Shown: positions 18,036-27,257 of the stretch, in pieces | Numbering within the stretch: the stretch's first letter is position 1 | How the letters are laid out: each line of letters begins with the position of its first letter | Assembly: GCF_011947265.1 (NCBI RefSeq) | Contig: NZ_JAATHD010000004.1 | Span: forward strand, 310,001 to 374,000 | Direction of reading: 5' to 3' | Length of the DNA stretch: 64,000 nt | Source of the DNA: Paenibacillus sp. HB172176 | GTDB taxonomy: Bacteria > Bacillota > Bacilli > Paenibacillales > Paenibacillaceae | The notes under the pieces: generated by a model | Told to the model about the DNA's origin: nothing | What the model saw: only the letters and a program-made list of their open reading frames with translations | The model's database searches: none | Position numbers and translations under genes: made by a program

Positions 18036-19298
18036 ATGAATATTGTCTATTTGCATTCCCATGATACTGGTCGATATATTCAGCCTTACGGCTATCAGGC
18101 GCCGACCCCTCATCTTATGAAGCTTGCCGAGGAGGGGGTGCTGTTCCGGCAAGCGTACTGCGCGGCTCCGACTTGCTCGCCAAGCCGGGCTGCCCTGTTA
18201 ACCGGGATGTCGCCTCATTCCTGCGGGATGCTGGGCCTGACGCATCGAGGGTTTTCACTTACGAACCCTGAGCGGCATCTGGCAACGCACTTGCGGGAGA
18301 ACGGCTTCAAGACGGTATTGTGCGGCGTCCAGCATGAAGCCAAAGATCCAGCCGACCTTGGCTACATGGATGTCTTGCCAGTTGAATCCGGCACGGATGA
18401 TCGGCGCAATGCCGCCCTTGCGGCCGACTATATTAATGACTATGGATCCGATCAGCCCTTCTTTCTATCATTCGGGATGTTCAACACGCACAGAACCTAT
18501 CCGCAAGCGGATCCCGATATTCGAGCGGATTATGTCATGCCTCCCGCAATGTTCTACGATCATCCGGATACCCGTGAGGATATGGCCAGATACATGACCT
18601 CGGCAAGAGTAATGGATGACAGCATCGGGATCGTCCTGAAGGCTTTGGAGCAATCGGGTCAGGCTGAGAATACCCTGATTCTGTATACGACCGATCACGG
18701 CATCGCCTTCCCGCACATGAAGTGCCAGTTGTATGATACCGGCATTGGCGTGTCGCTCATTATGAAGCATCCCGGCGGATTTCCCCAGCAGGGAGCCGTG
18801 GATGCCTTAGTTTCACAGGTGGATGTGTTTCCCACGCTCTGCGAGCTGCTCGAACTGGATAAGCCGGACTGGCTTCAAGGTGTCTCTCTGCTTCCGTTGC
18901 TGTCTGGCGAGGCAGACCAGGTGAGGGAGGAGGTCTACGCCGAGGTATCCTATCATGCCGCTTATGAGCCTATGCGCTGTATTCGAACTTCGCGGTACAA
19001 GTACATCAGACTGTACGAGGAGCATGGCCGGCATGTAACGGCGAATATCGATGACGGGTTAAGCAAGACCTTCCTGATGGAGCATGGATTGCAGGAGGAA
19101 ACCCGCGAGCAGGAGATGCTGTTTGATCTATATCTGGACCCCGTAGAGAGGGTGAATCTTGCGGGACGAGCTGAGTATGCTGAAATTCGCCAATCGCTGC
19201 AAGTTCGGCTGACGAGTTGGATGCAGCGGACGGATGATCCTCTGCTTGCAGGTCATGTGCCGAAACCGGCAGGCGCTCGAATCAACCCTGCATTTTGA
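18036..19298 (+). CDS. Sulfatase (Cys-type, alkaline-phosphatase fold)
   Basis: Hydrolyses a sulfate ester or sulfamate. The 420-residue protein has the activation motif TCSPSRAALLTG, in which Cys47 would be converted to formylglycine by a separate maturation enzyme, the metal-binding HSHD near the N-terminus and the YTTDHG segment (Asp and His). The N-terminus NIVYLHSHDTGRYI resembles the heparan-N-sulfatase-like group of firmicute sulfatases. No signal peptide is seen, so it acts in the cytoplasm on imported sugar. It ends the transport operon, only about 14 bp behind the binding-protein gene. The exact substrate cannot be told. Confidence 0.92.
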   Translation: MNIVYLHSHDTGRYIQPYGYQAPTPHLMKLAEEGVLFRQAYCAAPTCSPSRAALLTGMSPHSCGMLGLTHRGFSLTNPERHLATHLRENGFKTVLCGVQHEAKDPADLGYMDVLPVESGTDDRRNAALAADYINDYGSDQPFFLSFGMFNTHRTYPQADPDIRADYVMPPAMFYDHPDTREDMARYMTSARVMDDSIGIVLKALEQSGQAENTLILYTTDHGIAFPHMKCQLYDTGIGVSLIMKHPGGFPQQGAVDALVSQVDVFPTLCELLELDKPDWLQGVSLLPLLSGEADQVREEVYAEVSYHAAYEPMRCIRTSRYKYIRLYEEHGRHVTANIDDGLSKTFLMEHGLQEETREQEMLFDLYLDPVERVNLAGRAEYAEIRQSLQVRLTSWMQRTDDPLLAGHVPKPAGARINPAF

Positions 19299-19377
19299 GC
19301 CCCGGCGAACAAGACTAGGAATAGAATGAGCCGCAAGTAATTGTGGCTGCCGATGACTGACATTTGTTGAGAAAAGG

Positions 19378-19433
19378 AAGCACCGCTTAGAGCACTTGCC
19401 CTTTTGGGGCTGGTGTCGCAAGCGGTGCTTTTA
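19378..19433 (+). terminator. Probable terminator of the sulfatase operon
   Basis: AAGCACCGCTT pairs with AAGCGGTGCTT across a 31-base loop, followed by TTAA. The large loop makes it less certain. Confidence 0.55.
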
Positions 19434-19593
19434 ACTAAATAAGCGTATAAAATTTCCCGTAGGGGATTCCCGTCTAGCGCTGGTGAGCAGCGTTACAGTC
19501 CCGAGCTGGGCAGCCTTCCACTCTGCAACGTTGATTACCAGCGTTACAGCTTCCAAAACAGCGCGGTACTACAAGTTTGAGCTGATTACCTTT

Positions 19594-19620
19594 GAGAAAG
19601 ACGCCATTAGGCGTCTTCTC
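19594..19620. repeat. Hairpin AGACGCC-ATTA-GGCGTCT, copy 1
   Basis: A 7-bp perfect stem, extended by GAGA/TCTC with one bulge. The same stem with loop GTTA is at 19803-19820. Confidence 0.7.
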
Positions 19621-19648
19621 AAATTCTAAGGATTTATGATTGCAACTG

Positions 19649-19698
19649 TAACGGATCTTTTCGACCCTTAGAGGCTCTTTTTAGCTAACCCAGATTTT
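19649..19698. repeat. Left half of a TAACGGA element
   Basis: TAACGGATCTTTTCGACCCT followed by TAGAGG resembles the left end of the 83-bp element that starts directly after it at 19699. No right end is seen. Confidence 0.45.
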
Positions 19699-19781
19699 TA
19701 ACGGATATTTTCGCTTCTTAGCGGGTTAATTTGGTTGTGTTTTCGCTCGCTTGGTTGTCTAAGAGGAGAAAAAGTCCGTTA
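19699..19781. repeat. 83-bp palindromic intergenic element, copy A
   Basis: Ends TAACGGA and TCCGTTA. The inner parts CGCTTCTTAG and CTAAG are also inverted. Copy B at 42912-42994 has exactly the same length and ends but a diverged middle. Confidence 0.65.
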
Positions 19782-19802
19782 GAACAGGTCGCTGCTTTTA
19801 AT

Positions 19803-19820
19803 AGACGCCGTTAGGCGTCT
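19803..19820. repeat. Hairpin AGACGCC-GTTA-GGCGTCT, copy 2
   Basis: Perfect 7-bp stem, same arms as the hairpin at 19594-19620, about 200 bp away. Confidence 0.7.
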
Positions 19821-19977
19821 CATCTCATTTCCGACGGCGTGCAGTGCGAAGAGCGAATTCTCGCGGGGTAGTGCACAGGAAGTTCCATACCATACCTGCT
19901 CAGACAGAGGGTCGCCGACCGTTAGCAGGGCTCCATGCCGGCCGGGAGCTCGACCTGAGGATGAGGACATCCGAACA

Positions 19978-21204
19978 CTAATTACTCGCCATTCCGGCCG
20001 GCAGCTCGAAGCGTCGATAGCCCTCTAAGCTGAATGGTTCTGTCGACACCGCCCAAGGAAACGGGTATTCGCTGTACAGTTGGCGATTGGCTGCCGCGAA
20101 CTTCATATTCGCAGACAGGTCTGGCAGCAGTCTTACCGTGGAGCTCCCTTCCTCCCGCTCGTTTATGAATTCTCCTGGAATAGCGTGAATGGCGCGGGCG
20201 GATTCATAGGCCCCGTTAGATACGAGCACGAAGCTGCGGCATGCCTCGATTGGCGAGAAGAGCGGCTTATCCATGGACTCGATTGCTTCCATGAGATTCA
20301 GATACATGCTGCGCATTAAGTCGGACGAACCATACGCCCATTTTTCTTCGCCGTTCCGCGCGCGTATCGTCAGCTCATTCCGGTAATTCCAATGCGCCTC
20401 GCCTTGCGTTCCGTATACGGTAATGCAGGGCAGTTCGTTGGCTTCGTGGCACAGCATCGCGTAGAAATGAACGCGAGCGCCGTTAGCCATCACGGTGCGA
20501 ATACAAGAGGCGTCGTCTCCCTCGATGTCATTAACATGGTAAAGCTCGGCCTGCACCGATTCCGGAAGCGATTCGTGGCCGTCACCGACGCCAGCGGCAA
20601 GCAAGCAATTGTTCAGCAAATGAGCGAGGGGATTATTGAATGTCCCGTCCAGCACATACTGACCGTCGCTAACCAGCTTCCCGGCCCATCGGGTGCGGTC
20701 GTAGTACGAGCGGAGCCTCTTCCACATGCCGACGCCAACCACATGCTCCACCTTGCCAAGCGAGCCGGAGCGGAGCCTCTCAAGCAAGGTTTGGAACGCC
20801 TGGCCCGACGTATTCTGGAAGTTCACCTGGCATAATCGACCGGTCTTCCGCTGGGCGGCGATCATCTCGTCCAAGTCGTTAATCGTGACTGCCGGAGGCT
20901 TCTCCACTAGCACATGAAAGCCCATCCGCATTACTTGGATGCAGATCGGCTTGTGCGTGGCGATCGGTGTGACGATCGCCACGAAATCAATGTCCGGATG
21001 CAGCGTGAGCATCTCGGCATAATCCGTGTAATGGACGGCTCCAATTGCGGTCAGCGTTTCGAAGGATCTCTGACTGGCGCCGACATTCGGATCGGCGAAA
21101 GCGACTATCCGCAGAGAGCCTTCATCAGCCAGCTGCTTCAGAATATTCACATGTTGAGCGCCAAATCCTCCGATTCCGATCAGCGCAGCGCGATAAACTC
21201 TCAT
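19978..21204 (-). CDS. Gfo/Idh/MocA-family oxidoreductase
   Basis: An NAD(P)-dependent sugar or polyol dehydrogenase, 408 residues. The Rossmann start YRAALIGIGGFGAQHVNIL holds the dinucleotide-binding glycines, and VEKPPAV is the family EKP motif with the catalytic Lys. GGAGG stands just before the ATG. It is the last gene of a four-gene minus-strand operon with a DUF993 protein, an isomerase/epimerase and a second oxidoreductase. The substrate is unknown. Confidence 0.9.
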   Translation of the reverse strand: MRVYRAALIGIGGFGAQHVNILKQLADEGSLRIVAFADPNVGASQRSFETLTAIGAVHYTDYAEMLTLHPDIDFVAIVTPIATHKPICIQVMRMGFHVLVEKPPAVTINDLDEMIAAQRKTGRLCQVNFQNTSGQAFQTLLERLRSGSLGKVEHVVGVGMWKRLRSYYDRTRWAGKLVSDGQYVLDGTFNNPLAHLLNNCLLAAGVGDGHESLPESVQAELYHVNDIEGDDASCIRTVMANGARVHFYAMLCHEANELPCITVYGTQGEAHWNYRNELTIRARNGEEKWAYGSSDLMRSMYLNLMEAIESMDKPLFSPIEACRSFVLVSNGAYESARAIHAIPGEFINEREEGSSTVRLLPDLSANMKFAAANRQLYSEYPFPWAVSTEPFSLEGYRRFELPAGMASN

Positions 21205-21286
21205 TTTGCTTCCCTCCGTGACAACCTATGCCATTGTCCAAGCGATGACAAGAAGGAGATTCGAACGAATCGCCCAAGCCGCAAGC

Positions 21287-22108
21287 TCAAACATGCTGCA
21301 AATAACGTTCCTTGATGAGAGCGAGCGCTTTGTCTCCCGGCATATCCCATACTTGCCGATTGAAGATTTCCACCTCGATCGCTCCCGTGTAACCAGCCGA
21401 CTCGACGGCATGACGCATCCGGCGCAGCTCGATGACGCCTTCTCCCATCATTCCTCTGCCCATCAACAGGTCGGGCACTGGCACGATCCAATCGGATACG
21501 TGGAAGCCGAGTATCCGCCCCTTGGCGCGCTCGATTTGCGTATACAACTCGGGATCCCACCAGACGTGGAACGCGTCGACGACGACGCCGACATCCTGCG
21601 GGTCATGCTGTTCCGCCAGCGTATTGGCTTGCGCCAGCGTATTGATGACGGAGCGTTCGGCGGCGTACATCGGGTGGAGAGGCTCGATGCCGAGCTTGAT
21701 GCCATGCGAGCGGGCGAGAGGAGCAAGCTCTGCGATTGCCTCCTCGACCGTCTTGCGCGCGAAATCGATATCGCGGTCCGGGGCCGGGCCGCAGACGAGC
21801 ACAAGCACGTCCGCGCCAAGCTCGGCCGCTTCCTCGATAGCGCGGCGATTGTCGTCCATCCGTTCTTTGCGCTCTGGAGCGGTTGCCGCCGGAAAATAAC
21901 CGCCGCGGCACAGGCTGGAGACGCTGAGGCCCGCGTCCCGTACAAGCCGCTTGCTTTCGGCGAGGCCGGTCTCGGCGACTTTATGCCGCCACAGGGCAAT
22001 CCATGGCACTTCGGCGCGTACGCAAGCGTCAACTGCCTCGCGCATATTGAGCCGATCGGTCGTAATTTGGTTCAAGCTGAGTCTGTCTATGGAACGAAGC
22101 GGTTCCAT
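21287..22108 (-). CDS. Sugar phosphate isomerase/epimerase (xylose-isomerase-like TIM barrel)
   Basis: A 273-residue AP-endonuclease-2-type TIM barrel, the family of IolE, IolI and related epimerases. Visible features: Glu in GIEPLHPMYA, VVVDAFHVWWDP (Asp and His for the metal), GFHVSDW and EVEIFN. The frame stays open for about 240 codons upstream, overlapping the neighbouring gene. I start at the ATG at 22108 because GGGAGGGATCAGG stands directly before it and because the product then has the normal family length. Confidence 0.88.
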   Translation of the reverse strand: MEPLRSIDRLSLNQITTDRLNMREAVDACVRAEVPWIALWRHKVAETGLAESKRLVRDAGLSVSSLCRGGYFPAATAPERKERMDDNRRAIEEAAELGADVLVLVCGPAPDRDIDFARKTVEEAIAELAPLARSHGIKLGIEPLHPMYAAERSVINTLAQANTLAEQHDPQDVGVVVDAFHVWWDPELYTQIERAKGRILGFHVSDWIVPVPDLLMGRGMMGEGVIELRRMRHAVESAGYTGAIEVEIFNRQVWDMPGDKALALIKERYLQHV

Positions 22109-22143
22109 CCTGATCCCTCCCGAATATTCATCATGGTTAACGA

Positions 22144-23316
22144 TTATTGCGGCCGAATGCCTGCGAGCGCGAGCAGTGGCTTCATCCTTTCGATGGCAAG
22201 CTCCGGATCGGCCAGCAGCCCGGCCCGGTCGGCAAGCACGAACAGCTCGGCGAGATGGATAATCGAGCGCGAGCCCTCCGCTCCGGCAATCATGCGGAAA
22301 TGCGATTGATGTCCGTTCAAATAGGCCATGAACACGATTCCCGTCTTGTAGGCGTAGGTCGGTTTCTGAAAAATATAGCGAGACAAGGCGACGGTAGGCT
22401 CCATAATTGTCTCGTATCTGGCCAAGTCGCCCGCGTCGAGCGCATGAAGCGCCTGAGCGGCGGCCGGCGCGATCGCGTCGAATATGCCGAGCAGCGCATG
22501 GCTGCTGCCTTGCTCGTCGCCCTTGATCAGCTCCGGATAGTTGAAATCGTCGCCGGTGTACATCTTGACGCCTTGGGGCAGCAGTCGTCGCATTTTGATT
22601 TCTTTGCCGGCGTCGAGCAGCGATATTTTGATTCCGTCCACCTTGTCCGCGTTGGCCCGAATGACGCGCAAGCAAACATCCATGGCTGCGTCGAGATCGT
22701 CCTTGCAGCCCCAATACCCGGCCAAGGCGGGATCGAACATGTCGCCGAGCCAATGCAGAATGACCGGCTGTTTCACCTGGCTCAGAATGCGCCCGTACAC
22801 CCGCTCGTAATCCTCGGGCCCCGTCGCGCAAGCAGCGAGCGCGCGGCTTGCCATCAGGATGACTTGACCGCCCTCGCCTTCGACGAAGCTGACCTGCTCC
22901 TCATAGGCGGCTTCCACGTCGTTAATTGTGACAGAAGGACTCGGGAGTAGGTGATCGGTTCCCGCGCCGCAGGCGATCTTGCCGCCTACCGAGCGCGCTT
23001 CCTTGATGGAAGCGCGTATAAGCTCCTTCGAGCGTTCCCAGTCGAGGCCCATGCCCCGCTGGGCGGTATCCATCGCCTCTGCCACGGCAAAGCCGAGCGA
23101 CCACAAGTGGCGACGGTAACCGAGCGTCGCATCCCAATCGATCTTCGCGCTATGCAGCGGATCGCTGTCTGCTAACGGATCGCAGACGACATGGGCGGCC
23201 GAGAAGGCAATGCGGCTCGTGAACGGCTTGGCCGGGACGGCGAACGAAGAGGCTTTGCCTGGCGTATATTCGTAGAGAGCTCCCTCTGCGCGGGGGAGCA
23301 GCAGCGATTTGGTCAT
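22144..23316 (-). CDS. DUF993 family, dihydrodipicolinate-synthase-like protein
   Basis: A 390-residue protein that I recognise as DUF993, a family of aldolase-fold proteins annotated as dihydrodipicolinate-synthase-like. Features: the start LLLPRAEGALYEY, the RGMGLDW segment, ILHWLGDMFDPALAGYWG and KMYTGDDFNYPELI. A class I aldolase would need a Schiff-base lysine, probably in the DGIKISLLD strand. GGGAGGAG precedes the ATG. It lies between the isomerase and an oxidoreductase, so it may cleave or hydrate the product of their reactions. No function is established. Confidence 0.85.
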   Translation of the reverse strand: MTKSLLLPRAEGALYEYTPGKASSFAVPAKPFTSRIAFSAAHVVCDPLADSDPLHSAKIDWDATLGYRRHLWSLGFAVAEAMDTAQRGMGLDWERSKELIRASIKEARSVGGKIACGAGTDHLLPSPSVTINDVEAAYEEQVSFVEGEGGQVILMASRALAACATGPEDYERVYGRILSQVKQPVILHWLGDMFDPALAGYWGCKDDLDAAMDVCLRVIRANADKVDGIKISLLDAGKEIKMRRLLPQGVKMYTGDDFNYPELIKGDEQGSSHALLGIFDAIAPAAAQALHALDAGDLARYETIMEPTVALSRYIFQKPTYAYKTGIVFMAYLNGHQSHFRMIAGAEGSRSIIHLAELFVLADRAGLLADPELAIERMKPLLALAGIRPQ

Positions 23317-23331
23317 CTCTGTTCTCCTCCC

Positions 23332-24483
23332 TTACAAGCTCAGCTGCGGCACATCAATCCAGCGACGCTCCTGCCACGATTGCAAGCTAAGATCGGCAAG
23401 CTGGGTTCCCTTCGCGCCTTCGAGCAGGTCCCATGGGAACGGAGCGTCGACGACGACATGCTTCAGGAACATTTCCCATTGGATCTTGAACGCATTGTCG
23501 AACGTCGCGTTGTCCGGCACCTCCACCCATTGGTCGCGGAACTGGAACGGATTCGGGATATCCGGATTCCATACCGGCTTCGGCGTGTTGACCCGGTGCT
23601 GCGTCTTGCAATCGCGCAAGCCCGCCACTGCGCTGCCTTCCGTGCCGTCGACCGTCACCGTGAGCAGATCGTCGCGGTCGACGCGCACCGCCCATGATGA
23701 GTTGGCCTGCACGATAATGCCGTCCTCCAGCTCGAACATCGCGTAAGCCGAATCATCCGCCGTGCAATCGTAAGGAACGCCTTGCTCGTCCAGACGCTTC
23801 GGAATATGCGTAGCGGCAAGACAAGAAACGGATTTCACTCCCCCGAACAAATTCTCGAGCACATACCGCCAATGCGCGAACATATCGACGACAATGCCGC
23901 CGCCGTCTTCCTTGCGGTAATTCCATGAAGGTCGTTGTCCCGGCTGCCAGTCGCCCTCGAACACCCAGTAGCCGAACTCCATCCGAACGGACAGGATGCG
24001 ACCGAAGAAGCCGGAGTCGATCAAGCGCTTCAGCTTGAGCAAGCCGGGCAAGAACAGCTTATCCTGCACGACCCCGTTCTTCACGCCGGCCTCTGTGGCA
24101 ATGCGCGCCAGCTCGAGCGAGCCATCGAGATCGACCGCCGTAGGCTTCTCGCAGTAAATATGCTTGCCCGCGGCAATCGCTTGCTTGATGCTTTCCGCGC
24201 GGCGCAGCGTTGTTTGGCTGTCAAAATAAATTTCATTGTACGGATCCGCCAGGCACGCCTCAAGATCCGTGCTATAGCGCTCGACGCCGTGAGCGGATGC
24301 CAGCGCCTGCAGCTTGCTTTCCTGCCGTCCGACCAGAATCGGGTCCGGCATAATGACGTCCCCATTTGGAAGCGCGACTCCCCCTTGCTTTCTAATCGCG
24401 AGAATCGAACGGATCAAATGCTGGTTAGTCCCCATTCTTCCGGTAACGCCGTTCATAATAATGCCGATTGTTCGAACTGTCAT
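23332..24483 (-). CDS. Gfo/Idh/MocA-family oxidoreductase
   Basis: A second NAD(P)-dependent oxidoreductase in the operon, 383 residues. The N-terminus IGIIMNGVTGRMGTNQHLIR has a glycine-rich dinucleotide site resembling those of dihydrodipicolinate reductases. CEKPTAVD is the family EKP motif, and GGGIVVDMFAHWRY carries the usual Asp and His near the active site. GGGAG lies nine bases before the ATG. It is the first gene of the operon, behind the AraC regulator and its terminator. Confidence 0.9.
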   Translation of the reverse strand: MTVRTIGIIMNGVTGRMGTNQHLIRSILAIRKQGGVALPNGDVIMPDPILVGRQESKLQALASAHGVERYSTDLEACLADPYNEIYFDSQTTLRRAESIKQAIAAGKHIYCEKPTAVDLDGSLELARIATEAGVKNGVVQDKLFLPGLLKLKRLIDSGFFGRILSVRMEFGYWVFEGDWQPGQRPSWNYRKEDGGGIVVDMFAHWRYVLENLFGGVKSVSCLAATHIPKRLDEQGVPYDCTADDSAYAMFELEDGIIVQANSSWAVRVDRDDLLTVTVDGTEGSAVAGLRDCKTQHRVNTPKPVWNPDIPNPFQFRDQWVEVPDNATFDNAFKIQWEMFLKHVVVDAPFPWDLLEGAKGTQLADLSLQSWQERRWIDVPQLSL

Positions 24484-24525
24484 GATTCATTGCTCCCTTC
24501 GCATTGTATATCTGTATTGTAGCCG

Positions 24526-24545
24526 CTGCGAAAGCGCTTTTCTTA
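24526..24545 (-). promoter_or_regulatory. Possible CcpA (cre-like) site before the oxidoreductase operon
   Basis: GCGAAAGCGCTTTTC is close to a cre palindrome (AAAGCG centre) and lies about 50 bp before the first gene of the operon. It suggests catabolite control but matches the consensus only in part. Confidence 0.3.
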
Positions 24546-24596
24546 CAACTCCGGGAACGTGATTCTCAATTTCGGAAGTGAATGTGGGGTCAAAGC

Positions 24597-24637
24597 AAAA
24601 TCCCCTCCGGAGTTAAGCCGAAGGGGAGGGGAATGCA
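24597..24637 (-). terminator. Terminator of the AraC regulator gene
   Basis: Read on the minus strand: CCCCTCCCC, then GGAGGGGATTTTGC. A GC-rich stem with T-run lies just behind the regulator stop. Confidence 0.75.
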
Positions 24638-24681
24638 TGGCGATGAGTTCAACAATTGTATATTCGGAGGAATTTCTTCGG

Positions 24682-25527
24682 CTACTCGCCCTGAACCTGA
24701 GCGTTCAGCTCCCGGTACGATTTCGGAGACAGCTTTGTCACGGCTTTGAACGACCGGTAGAACGTGGACACGGAGTCGTAACCGACCTCGAAGCAGATCG
24801 AAATAATGTCCTTGCCCGTTTCCGCGAGCAGCTTCTGAGCGACGCGAATGCGCACCTCGGCCAGGTATTGCATCGGCGTCATGTCGTATCGTTCTTTGAA
24901 AATCGTGTTGACATGCCGCGTGCTGATGCCAAGCCTGGAAGCGATATCTCCCGCGGTCAGCGGATCAAAATACTTCGAATCAATATAACCGCGAATTTTC
25001 TCGGCGCGCAGCTTGTTGGAGCTGGAGCTGGAATAGGCGCCGGCTCCGGCAGCCTCCGTGCCGGTCGAACGGACCAGCAAGAGCAATAGCTGAGACAGTT
25101 GGACCTTGAGCGACAGCCGAACGAGAGGCGAATGCTCCCTTGACTGCTCGAACAGCATTTTCCTCAGCAGCTGACGCAGCTCGCTCGCGACGAACAAGCC
25201 CGGTCTTGTCAGGCAGGAAGCCGGGAAATAGACCGTAAGCAGCTCCGTTCTCAAATCTAGATCGAGCGCCTCTGCATCAAACGCCAACACCAGCAAGGTC
25301 AACCTGGAGTCGGACATGACCGAATGGACAGAGAAAGGCACGATTAGAGCTGTATCGTCAACGGTCAGCGGCTGAACTGTTCCATCCAGCCGAATTGCGC
25401 CTTCGCCCTCCAACACAAACAGCAGTTGATGGGTCTGATGATAATGCTCGGACACAAGATGGCCGCCCATATGCTTTTGCTCGTAGATGTCGATTTCATT
25501 TCCGGTTAAGTCGATTTGTTTAATCAT
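24682..25527 (-). CDS. AraC-family transcription regulator with cupin sensor
   Basis: A 281-residue regulator. The N-terminal cupin domain (SEHYHQTHQLLFVLEGEG) is the usual ligand-binding half. The C-terminal AraC DNA-binding domain has two helix-turn-helix motifs (TAGDIASRLGISTRHVNTIF and ISICFEVGYDSVSTFYRSFK). It stands upstream of the DUF993 operon in the same direction and is the natural candidate to control it. Its own transcript ends at a terminator before that operon. Confidence 0.92.
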   Translation of the reverse strand: MIKQIDLTGNEIDIYEQKHMGGHLVSEHYHQTHQLLFVLEGEGAIRLDGTVQPLTVDDTALIVPFSVHSVMSDSRLTLLVLAFDAEALDLDLRTELLTVYFPASCLTRPGLFVASELRQLLRKMLFEQSREHSPLVRLSLKVQLSQLLLLLVRSTGTEAAGAGAYSSSSSNKLRAEKIRGYIDSKYFDPLTAGDIASRLGISTRHVNTIFKERYDMTPMQYLAEVRIRVAQKLLAETGKDIISICFEVGYDSVSTFYRSFKAVTKLSPKSYRELNAQVQGE

Positions 25528-25548
25528 CGCGGCAAAACCTCCGCCGAA

Positions 25549-26547
25549 TTATCTTATATTTTCAAGCTCGTTGGTGACGGTTTCGATCATTTGCACGAAG
25601 GAGGCGAGCTCTGAAGAGCTGGCTGCTTGATGCTTGGCAAGCGACACGGTTTCTGCAGAATCCTGCATCACCTCTTGAAGAGAAGCCGAAATTTCCTGCA
25701 AGGTTGCTTTGATCATCTCCAGCGATTCCTTGGAATGGGCGGCAAGCTTTCGAATCTCATTGGCAACAATACCGAAGCTGCGACCGTTGTCTCCCGCATG
25801 GGCGGCTTCGATAGCGGCATTGAGACCAAGCAAATGCGTTTGATCCGAAATGCCTTGAAGAATTGTGCCTACATCCTGCAAATCTCCAATCTTGGCATGC
25901 AACTTCTCTACTTCATGATGCGCCCTGGTTTGAATTTCCGACGTGTGAACCGCCGAAACCGAAACGGTCTGACTGCTTTCGCTCAATTCCACGATCATAG
26001 CTGCGAGATCCTGAACGGCTTGATTGACCTTGCTAAGCGTCTCTTGTCTCTCTTCGTAGAGATCCTGCACCTTCTTCTGTTCATCCTGCTCGTAGGCTTC
26101 CAGCACAAGCTGGGAATCGAAGTTGAACATCTTGGAGAGAGCAAGCACGATTTTCATCCAGTTTGCGGGAGCAACCTCTTGCAATTGCTGTGTCGCTATG
26201 TCCAAGTAGAGCATATACGTACCCAGGTACCAATTCGATGTCAGGCCGATTTTCGAATGCAGCTTGCCTATGTATAAGCGCTTCTCGATAAACTCCGTGT
26301 CAATGACGCCGTCTGTCATGGTCATGAAGTACCAACGCTGCGTTTCCTTCAACCGTTCAATCGTCGAGTGCTTCTGGATAATGGCAGCCAATTCCGGTTG
26401 ATGGTTCACATTCTCATATAAGCGATCTACGACAATATCGGTTATCGCTTCAAAATGTTTCCGTTGCTCCTTCAAGAAAATCAGGTCTTCGTCCTGCAAT
26501 CCAATATACTTCAATTGTTTCGATCTGGCAGCATCTACTTGAATCAT
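25549..26547 (-). CDS. hemAT: Globin-coupled chemotaxis transducer (HemAT-like)
   Basis: A soluble heme-based oxygen sensor, 332 residues. Residues 1 to about 160 form a protoglobin domain; the [18 protein letters not shown] segment holds the probable proximal His. The rest is a methyl-accepting signalling domain with the hairpin tip [20 protein letters not shown] that contacts CheA and CheW. There is no membrane helix, as in Bacillus HemAT. The C-terminal helix is rather short. I start at 26547 because GGAGG precedes this ATG; the longer open frame upstream (to 26748) reads non-coding DNA. No chemotaxis gene is nearby. Confidence 0.9.
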   Translation of the reverse strand: MIQVDAARSKQLKYIGLQDEDLIFLKEQRKHFEAITDIVVDRLYENVNHQPELAAIIQKHSTIERLKETQRWYFMTMTDGVIDTEFIEKRLYIGKLHSKIGLTSNWYLGTYMLYLDIATQQLQEVAPANWMKIVLALSKMFNFDSQLVLEAYEQDEQKKVQDLYEERQETLSKVNQAVQDLAAMIVELSESSQTVSVSAVHTSEIQTRAHHEVEKLHAKIGDLQDVGTILQGISDQTHLLGLNAAIEAAHAGDNGRSFGIVANEIRKLAAHSKESLEMIKATLQEISASLQEVMQDSAETVSLAKHQAASSSELASFVQMIETVTNELENIR

Positions 26548-26738
26548 CGTGAATCCTCCAATGTGATTTGAGAATAAGAGCATGTATGACTTAATATTAT
26601 CACATCCTGTGTCAGATTGGGTCCTGGACTTGCACCCAATATGGTATTTTTGTCTATCAGCTATACAAGTGAACAGAATATATTGGATAATGATAATTGA
26701 GATGGAAGTGACATTTGAAAGAAGGAGTGAGTGACCTA

Positions 26739-27209
26739 GTGTTGGCATTTCATCGAGCGTGGCTGATTGCGAAGTTTGAAGAAATTCTCAGACGTACAGT
26801 ATTGGCTATCCGGCAGCTAGACGATGAGGAGTTAAATTGGCGCCCGAATGATAACAGTCATAGTATCGCAACTCTGGTGAAGCATATAGAGGGCAATGTG
26901 CAGGAGCGAGTCGTAAAGGGAATTCTAAAACGAGAAATTCAGCGAAACAGAGAAGAAGAGCTGATGCATGAGTTCATAACCAAATCGCAATTAATAGAAA
27001 GGATAACCGGCTCTCTGGAACTGACCATCCATACAATTGACAACATGTCAGCAGCAAAATTCGAAGAGAAGCAGCAGGTGCGGAAGCGCGAGCGGACAAA
27101 CCTCGACATGCTGCATCAATGCGCGGCGCATTATTCGGAGCATATGGGGCAAATTTTGTACATAGCCAAGATGTGTAAGAACGAAGATTATATCTCCACT
27201 TCGATCTGA
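26739..27209 (+). CDS. DinB-superfamily protein (DUF1572-like)
   Basis: A 156-residue four-helix-bundle protein. [33 protein letters not shown] and the closing [17 protein letters not shown] fit the DinB/YfiT metal-binding pattern (one His in the second helix, HxxxH in the last). DUF1572 members are uncharacterised; some relatives are thiol transferases. I chose GTG 26739, 11 bases behind GAAGGAG; the frame's TTG at 26715 precedes that ribosome site and is unlikely. Confidence 0.75.
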   Translation: MLAFHRAWLIAKFEEILRRTVLAIRQLDDEELNWRPNDNSHSIATLVKHIEGNVQERVVKGILKREIQRNREEELMHEFITKSQLIERITGSLELTIHTIDNMSAAKFEEKQQVRKRERTNLDMLHQCAAHYSEHMGQILYIAKMCKNEDYISTSI

Positions 27210-27257
27210 TAATCAGCCGCAACAGGCCTTTCATCCACAGACGAAAGAAGGGAATCC

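Larger units (their letters stand above)
19434..19977. other. Gene-free region made of small palindromic repeats
   Basis: About 540 bp between two convergent gene groups. It contains two copies of the hairpin AGACGCC-NTTA-GGCGTCT (19599-19616 and 19803-19820), an 83-bp element with TAACGGA / TCCGTTA ends and the left half of another. A 64-codon frame on the minus strand (19970-19779) runs through one hairpin and is probably not a gene. Confidence 0.5.

Noticed and set aside
19779..19970. 63-residue open frame on the minus strand
   Set aside because: It runs through a repeated hairpin, has no clear ribosome site and lies in a repeat-rich gene-free region.
21206..22309. 367-codon open frame on the plus strand opposite the isomerase gene
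   Set aside because: Antisense shadow of a GC-rich coding region; no family match and no ribosome site.
21287..22831. 514-codon open frame on the minus strand as one protein
   Set aside because: Only the part from 22108 on matches a protein family. The upstream part overlaps the DUF993 gene in another frame and is arginine-rich, as expected from a GC-rich shadow frame.
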